From positions 1-64,000 of the forward strand of contig JARGOL010000004.1 in assembly GCA_029212745.1 (NCBI GenBank): DNA of 64,000 bases, read 5' to 3'. A program made the translations under genes and the position numbers. The notes beneath the pieces are model-generated. The model saw only the letters and a program-made list of their open reading frames with translations. It did no database searches and was not told the origin of the DNA. Source of the DNA: Alcanivoracaceae bacterium (GTDB lineage: Bacteria; Pseudomonadota; Gammaproteobacteria; Pseudomonadales; Alcanivoracaceae). This document shows positions 63,457 through 64,000 of this stretch, piece after piece; the stretch's first letter is position 1, and every line of letters starts with the position of its first letter.

Positions 63457-64000
63457 CAACGTATCTCCGCAGCGCGAATGATGTCCGGAATCGATTCGCC
63501 GTCCTTGCGCTCACGCGGACTCACCGCCGCACCGTCACGGACCTTCTGGTGCCCATGGGTTACCACCTGGTCGCCCTGATCAAGCCCGGACAGGATTTCC
63601 ACCAGCCCCGGCTGCCGTGCACCTACCTGCACCGCCACCTTCTTTACCGACGTGCCCACCGACGTTTGCGCGTCGCCGCGGACCACACGAAACACATAGG
63701 TGCTGTCGCCCTCGGCCAGCACCGCTTCTTCCGGCACCACCAGGGCATCGCGCGGATTGCTCAGCAGTGTCACGGTCATCAGCAAGCCGGGGCGCAGCAG
63801 GTGCGTCGGGTTCTCGATCAGCGCGCGTACCACCACCGTGCGCGATACCGGGTCCACGCGACTGTCCACCGCCGCCACCTCGCCCGAGAAAGGCTGCTCC
63901 GGGTACGCGCGGGCCATAGCCTCGATGGCCAGCCCCGGTTCCAGATGCGGCAGGAACACAGACGGCACGGTGAAATCCAGCTTCATGACGCTGTCGTCGT
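63456..64000 (-). CDS. RND adaptor (membrane fusion protein), 5' end beyond the window
   Basis: At least 181 residues of an RND membrane fusion protein. The visible part covers the beta-barrel (PFSGEVAAVDSRVDPVSRTV, VVVRALIENPTHLLRPGLLM) and membrane-proximal domains (VPEEAVLAEGDSTYVFRV, VEILSGLDQGDQVVTHGHQKV). The N-terminus lies past base 64000; the frame continues through D-D-S-V upstream of an internal Met. It is the partner of the RND permease that follows. Confidence 0.9.
   Translation of the reverse strand, partial: DDSVMKLDFTVPSVFLPHLEPGLAIEAMARAYPEQPFSGEVAAVDSRVDPVSRTVVVRALIENPTHLLRPGLLMTVTLLSNPRDALVVPEEAVLAEGDSTYVFRVVRGDAQTSVGTSVKKVAVQVGARQPGLVEILSGLDQGDQVVTHGHQKVRDGAAVSPRERKDGESIPDIIRAAEIR

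Noticed and set aside
62095-63579. 494-residue open frame antisense to the second RND permease
   Set aside because: It is antisense to a clear RND gene and spans the junction with the adaptor; no motifs or ribosome binding site.

Overview
The window reads as chromosomal DNA of a GC-rich gammaproteobacterium. The closest match in gene content and order, from memory only, is a marine Alcanivorax-type or Pseudomonas-like organism. Pointers are gltX next to tRNA-Ala(GGC), the order sucA-sucB-lpd-sucC-sucD, divergent sdhCDAB and gltA, a GpsA-SixA pair, glnK-amtB, a long FadE, an SCP2 protein and a sodium-pump oxaloacetate decarboxylase (oadGAB). I see no insertion sequence, phage, CRISPR array or plasmid function. 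The window is cut at both ends: a tRNA at base 1 and an RND adaptor gene at base 64000.

Left part (1-8.2 kb): tRNA-Ala, gltX, a DUF3391/HD-GYP protein with a degenerate HD pair, a minus-strand operon (membrane protein with a duplicated C-terminal module, epimerase, gpsA, sixA) and a DMT-family exporter. Middle left (8.2-28 kb): a small acidic protein with a structured leader, then the TCA-cycle block: sucABCD with lpd, sdhCDAB, and divergent gltA. After it come an SMP-30-like protein coupled to a 3-hydroxyisobutyrate-dehydrogenase-like enzyme, ppnP, and oadGAB behind a promoter that carries a palindromic operator.

Centre (28-39.6 kb): a small heat-shock protein with a near-consensus sigma-32 promoter, a large exported glycine-rich protein, several DUF proteins (YbjN-like, two tandem paralogues of unknown family, a probable dead secreted HNH nuclease, DUF1853, DUF2804, DUF4282), a long acetyl-CoA hydrolase/transferase and a MaoC-type hydratase.

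39.6-50 kb holds the most unusual locus. Six minus-strand genes are joined by five 4-base ATGA overlaps: GNAT-like protein, GH3-type acyl-adenylating amide synthetase, tandem-GNAT protein, HxxxDG-motif acyltransferase, membrane fusion protein and RND permease. A divergent AraC-type regulator sits upstream. It looks like a small make-and-export pathway for an acyl conjugate whose product I cannot name.

Right part (50-64 kb): SCP2 protein, glnK-amtB under a textbook sigma-54/NtrC promoter, cnoX, fadE, a DUF2892 protein, a lipoprotein hydrolase, an OmpA-type porin followed by a nine-repeat thrombospondin-type-3 lipoprotein, and a second RND pump. Exact TGTGA-N6-TCACA (CRP/Vfr-type) sites lie upstream of the HD-GYP gene and of the OmpA gene.
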